A stretch of DNA of 64,000 nucleotides from NCBI RefSeq assembly GCF_018623055.1, contig NZ_CP076019.1, forward strand, positions 2,356,001 to 2,420,000, read 5' to 3'. The notes under the pieces were generated by a model. That model was not told where the DNA came from and made no database searches. It saw only the letters and a program-made list of their open reading frames with translations. This document shows positions 61,695 to 64,000 of the stretch, piece by piece. How positions within the stretch are numbered: position 1 is the stretch's first letter; each line of letters opens with the position of its first letter. The translations under genes and the position numbers were made by a program. This stretch comes from Halorubrum sp. 2020YC2 (GTDB taxonomy: Archaea; Halobacteriota; Halobacteria; Halobacteriales; Haloferacaceae).

Positions 61695-62543
61695 ATGCTC
61701 GAAACGGAGAACCTCGGAAAGACGTACCAGACCGGCGACGAAGCGCTCAGCGACATCTCCGTGCGGATCGACGGCCGCGAGGTCGTGGCGATGATCGGCC
61801 CGAGCGGGGCCGGAAAGAGCACGTTCGTCCGATGTATCAACCGCTTGGTCGAGCCGACGACGGGGAGCGTCCGCCTCGACGACACGGAGCTGACCGCGCT
61901 GGACGACGACGGGCTGCGGGACGCGCGCCGGAACATCGGCATGGTGTTCCAGGAGTACAACCTCGTCGAGCGGCTCACCGTGATGGAGAACGTGCTCTCC
62001 GGTCGGCTCGGCTACGTCTCGAACTGGGCCGCGCTCCGACGGAACTTCCCGCCGGAGGACGTCGAGCGGGCCTACGAGCTGCTGGAGCTCGTCGGGCTCG
62101 ACGGCATGGAGGACAAGCGGGTCGACGAGCTCTCCGGCGGGCAGCGCCAGCGCGTCGGCATCGCGAGGGCGGTCGTCCAGGAGCCGAAGATCCTGCTGGC
62201 CGACGAGCCGACCTCGAGCCTCGACCCCGAGACCTCCCGCGACGTGATGGAGCTGCTCACCGACATCGCCGAGGACCGCGACGTGCCCGTACTGATCAAC
62301 ATCCACGAGGTCGACCTCGCGGAGGCGTACGCGGACCGAATCCTCGGGCTCCACGCCGGCGAGCTCGTCTTTGACGGGCCGGCGAGCGACCTCTCCGACG
62401 AGTCGAAGGGCGTCATCTACCGGGGGGAGGAGCCGCCGGAGTCGGCCGCGACGGACCCGGACTGGCTGTCGGGTCCGGACGACGAGTCGAGCGCGCGGAA
62501 CGGGCAGGACGCCGGTTCCGACCGCCTGCCCGCGGAGGACTGA
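61695..62543 (+). CDS. phnC: Phosphonate ABC transporter ATP-binding protein
   Basis: A 282-aa ABC ATPase. Walker [10 protein letters not shown] is at 35-43, the signature LSGGQ at 145-149 and Walker B LLADE at 166-170. About 40 residues at the C-terminus form an acidic tail. It matches PhnC in size and in gene order phnD-phnC-phnE, and starts two bases after the phnD stop. Confidence 0.92.
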   Translation: MLETENLGKTYQTGDEALSDISVRIDGREVVAMIGPSGAGKSTFVRCINRLVEPTTGSVRLDDTELTALDDDGLRDARRNIGMVFQEYNLVERLTVMENVLSGRLGYVSNWAALRRNFPPEDVERAYELLELVGLDGMEDKRVDELSGGQRQRVGIARAVVQEPKILLADEPTSSLDPETSRDVMELLTDIAEDRDVPVLINIHEVDLAEAYADRILGLHAGELVFDGPASDLSDESKGVIYRGEEPPESAATDPDWLSGPDDESSARNGQDAGSDRLPAED

Positions 62544-62546
62544 CCT

Positions 62547-63383
62547 GTGGCGACCGAGTCGTCCTCGCCGGCGGGGTCGACGGGCGCGGCCGACCGGCGG
62601 ACGTGGCGGCGCCCGACCGCGTTCCGGAACCGGTACACGAAGTGGGCGGTGTACGGGGCCGTCCTCGCGCTGATCGCGTGGTCGGTCGCGAGCCTGCGGA
62701 TCACGCCCGGCCGCTTCCTCTCCGGAATCGGGTACGGCTACGAGCTGATCGACTCGATGCTGCCACCCGAGACCGGCAGCGAATACACGCTCAGGCTGTT
62801 TGACCGCATGATCGAGACGATCGCGATGGCGATGGTCGCGACCGTCGCCGGGATCGCGATCAGCCTCCCGGTGGCGTTCGGGGCGGCCGAGAACATCTCG
62901 CCGAAGCCGACCTACTACCTCAGTCGCGGTATCATCAGCGCCACGCGCGCCATCGACGGGCTGATCGTCGCGATCATCGCCGTCATCGCGCTCGGGTTCG
63001 GCCCGCTCGCGGGGATCGTCGCGATCAGCTTCAAAACGATAGGCTTCTTCTCGAAGCTGTTCGCCGAGGACTTAGAGGACATCGACATGGGAGGTGTCGA
63101 GGCAGTCCGGGCGACCGGCGCCTCTCGGTTCCAGAGCCTCGTCTACGGGGTCATCCCGCAGGTCGTTCCGCGGTTCGCCGGGCTCGCCGTGTACCGGTGG
63201 GACATCAACATCCGGTCGTCGACGATCGTCGGGATCGTCGGCGCCGGCGGGATCGGCGTCCTCCTCCAGCGAGCCTACCAACGGTACGAGTACGACTACG
63301 TGGCGGCGATCCTCGTTGCGATCATCGCCGTGGTCCTCGTCGCCGAGTTCGTGAGCGCCGTCGTCAGACGGAGGGTCCAGTGA
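62547..63383 (+). CDS. phnE: Phosphonate ABC transporter permease
   Basis: A 278-aa permease with about six helices. The EAA-like loop reads GGVEAVRATGASRFQSLVYG (about 183-202), the place where it contacts the ATPase. It starts with GTG at 62547, three bases after phnC, and its TGA overlaps the ATG of the second permease. Confidence 0.9.
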   Translation: MATESSSPAGSTGAADRRTWRRPTAFRNRYTKWAVYGAVLALIAWSVASLRITPGRFLSGIGYGYELIDSMLPPETGSEYTLRLFDRMIETIAMAMVATVAGIAISLPVAFGAAENISPKPTYYLSRGIISATRAIDGLIVAIIAVIALGFGPLAGIVAISFKTIGFFSKLFAEDLEDIDMGGVEAVRATGASRFQSLVYGVIPQVVPRFAGLAVYRWDINIRSSTIVGIVGAGGIGVLLQRAYQRYEYDYVAAILVAIIAVVLVAEFVSAVVRRRVQ

Positions 63384-64000
63384 TGGCGGGCGCCACGCGC
63401 GAGTGGAGCCGGTTCGACGCGAGAGAGCGGCTCTTCCGGATCGGTGGTGCGCTCGTCGCCGTCGCCGTCGTTGTCGCTTCGTGGGAGTGGCTCGACATGA
63501 GCCTCCAGTACGTGACCTCCGCGCCGGCGCAGGTCGGCGACCTCTTCGGACGGATGGTCCCGCCGGACTGGGGGTACCTGCCGAACGCGGTCGGCCCGCT
63601 CGCCGAGACGATACAGATAGCCGTCGTCGGGACGATTGCGGCGGTGGCGATGGCGGCCCCGGTCGCGTACATCACCGCCGAGAACACGACGCCGAACCGG
63701 GCTACGTACGCGCTCGGGAAGCTTATCGTCACCGTCTCGCGGTCGGTCCACACGATCGTCTGGGCGCTGCTGTTCGTCGTGATGTTCGGGCCGGGCGCGC
63801 TCGCGGGGACCGTCGCGACCGCCGTCCGGTCGATCGGGTTCCTCGCGAAGCTCCTCGGCGAGGAGATCGAGGAGATCGACTTCGGACAGGTGGAAGGAGT
63901 GCGCGCGACCGGCGCGAGCCCCGCTCAGCTGCTGATCTACGGGATCGTCCCGCAGATCAAGCCGGCGCTGGTCGGGCTCAGCGTGTACCGCTGGGACATC
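63383..64000 (+). CDS. phnE: Second phosphonate ABC transporter permease (partial, runs off the window)
   Basis: The first 206 codons of a second permease are visible; the frame is still open at the window end. It begins MAGATREWSRFDARERLF, with a hydrophobic helix at about 20-35, further helices, and the EAA-like loop GVRATGASPAQLLIYG near the end of what is seen. It is a PhnE paralogue; together the two probably form a heterodimeric channel. Confidence 0.9.
   Translation, partial: MAGATREWSRFDARERLFRIGGALVAVAVVVASWEWLDMSLQYVTSAPAQVGDLFGRMVPPDWGYLPNAVGPLAETIQIAVVGTIAAVAMAAPVAYITAENTTPNRATYALGKLIVTVSRSVHTIVWALLFVVMFGPGALAGTVATAVRSIGFLAKLLGEEIEEIDFGQVEGVRATGASPAQLLIYGIVPQIKPALVGLSVYRWDI

Overview
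This window is chromosomal DNA from an extremely halophilic archaeon (class Halobacteria). The base composition is very GC-rich, the predicted proteins are strongly acidic, many genes have GTG starts or TATA boxes about 27 bases before the start codon (leaderless transcripts), and many proteins belong to families known only from haloarchaea: PccX, tandem DUF1508 proteins, Hvo_1808-type surface protein, HalX regulator, PGF-CTERM anchor. The repeat family described below is one I associate, from memory only, with Halorubrum; the genus cannot be proved from the window.

Layout. 1-6.6 kb: RFC-like clamp-loader subunit, archaetidylserine decarboxylase, DUF1508 protein, DNA primase large subunit, and the ribosomal stalk operon rpl1-rpl10-rpl12 on the minus strand with a structured leader. 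6.8-11.2 kb: propionyl-CoA carboxylase pccB-pccX and pccA. 11.2-13.3 kb: structured repeat copy A, a truncated BKACE (kce) gene, and a lone TnpB element inserted at the break. 13.4-23.9 kb: SWIM and TRAM proteins, Tfx regulator, zinc hydrolases, a membrane-anchored molybdopterin protein, VapBC, the Hef nuclease and an acyl-CoA ligase. 24-28.7 kb: repeat copy B, the metX-metY sulfhydrylation pair and a RecJ/GAN-like DHH protein. 28.7-33.5 kb: second molybdopterin protein, HalX response regulator, RecA-fold ATPase, and small regulatory and membrane genes. 33.9-49 kb: motility island: two archaellins, several haloarchaeal proteins of unknown role, a large surface protein, cheY-cheC-cheD, then arlCE-F-G-H-I-J. 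49-52.7 kb: epimerase, HtpX, repeat copy C, the RNase P RNA gene (minus strand) and an AMMECR1 protein. 52.8-60.3 kb: NAD salvage (nicotinate phosphoribosyltransferase and a nicotinamidase-like hydrolase) around a PGF-CTERM metalloprotease-like surface protein, a Tat-exported protein, a 26-bp tandem repeat, a mini zinc finger, phytoene synthase and hisD. 60.5-64 kb: a phosphonate-type ABC transporter (phnD-phnC-phnE-phnE) that runs off the window end.

How the genes work together. pccB, pccX and pccA supply the catalytic, small and biotin/ATP-grasp subunits of one carboxylase. metX activates homoserine and metY replaces the acetyl group with sulfide. The arl genes build the motor and filament, and CheY/CheC/CheD feed the chemotaxis signal to it. 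L1-L10-L12 build the ribosomal L1 protuberance and stalk and are probably feedback-controlled through the leader.

The most unusual signal is a dispersed non-coding element present three times (about 11179-11600, 23963-24430, 51044-51640). Each copy has upstream TATA-bearing units (57-bp period in the clearest copy), then a body folding into three helices whose sequences differ between copies but keep pairing through compensatory changes. A 48-bp double-hairpin cassette is present in opposite orientation in two of the copies. I know of no described function for it.
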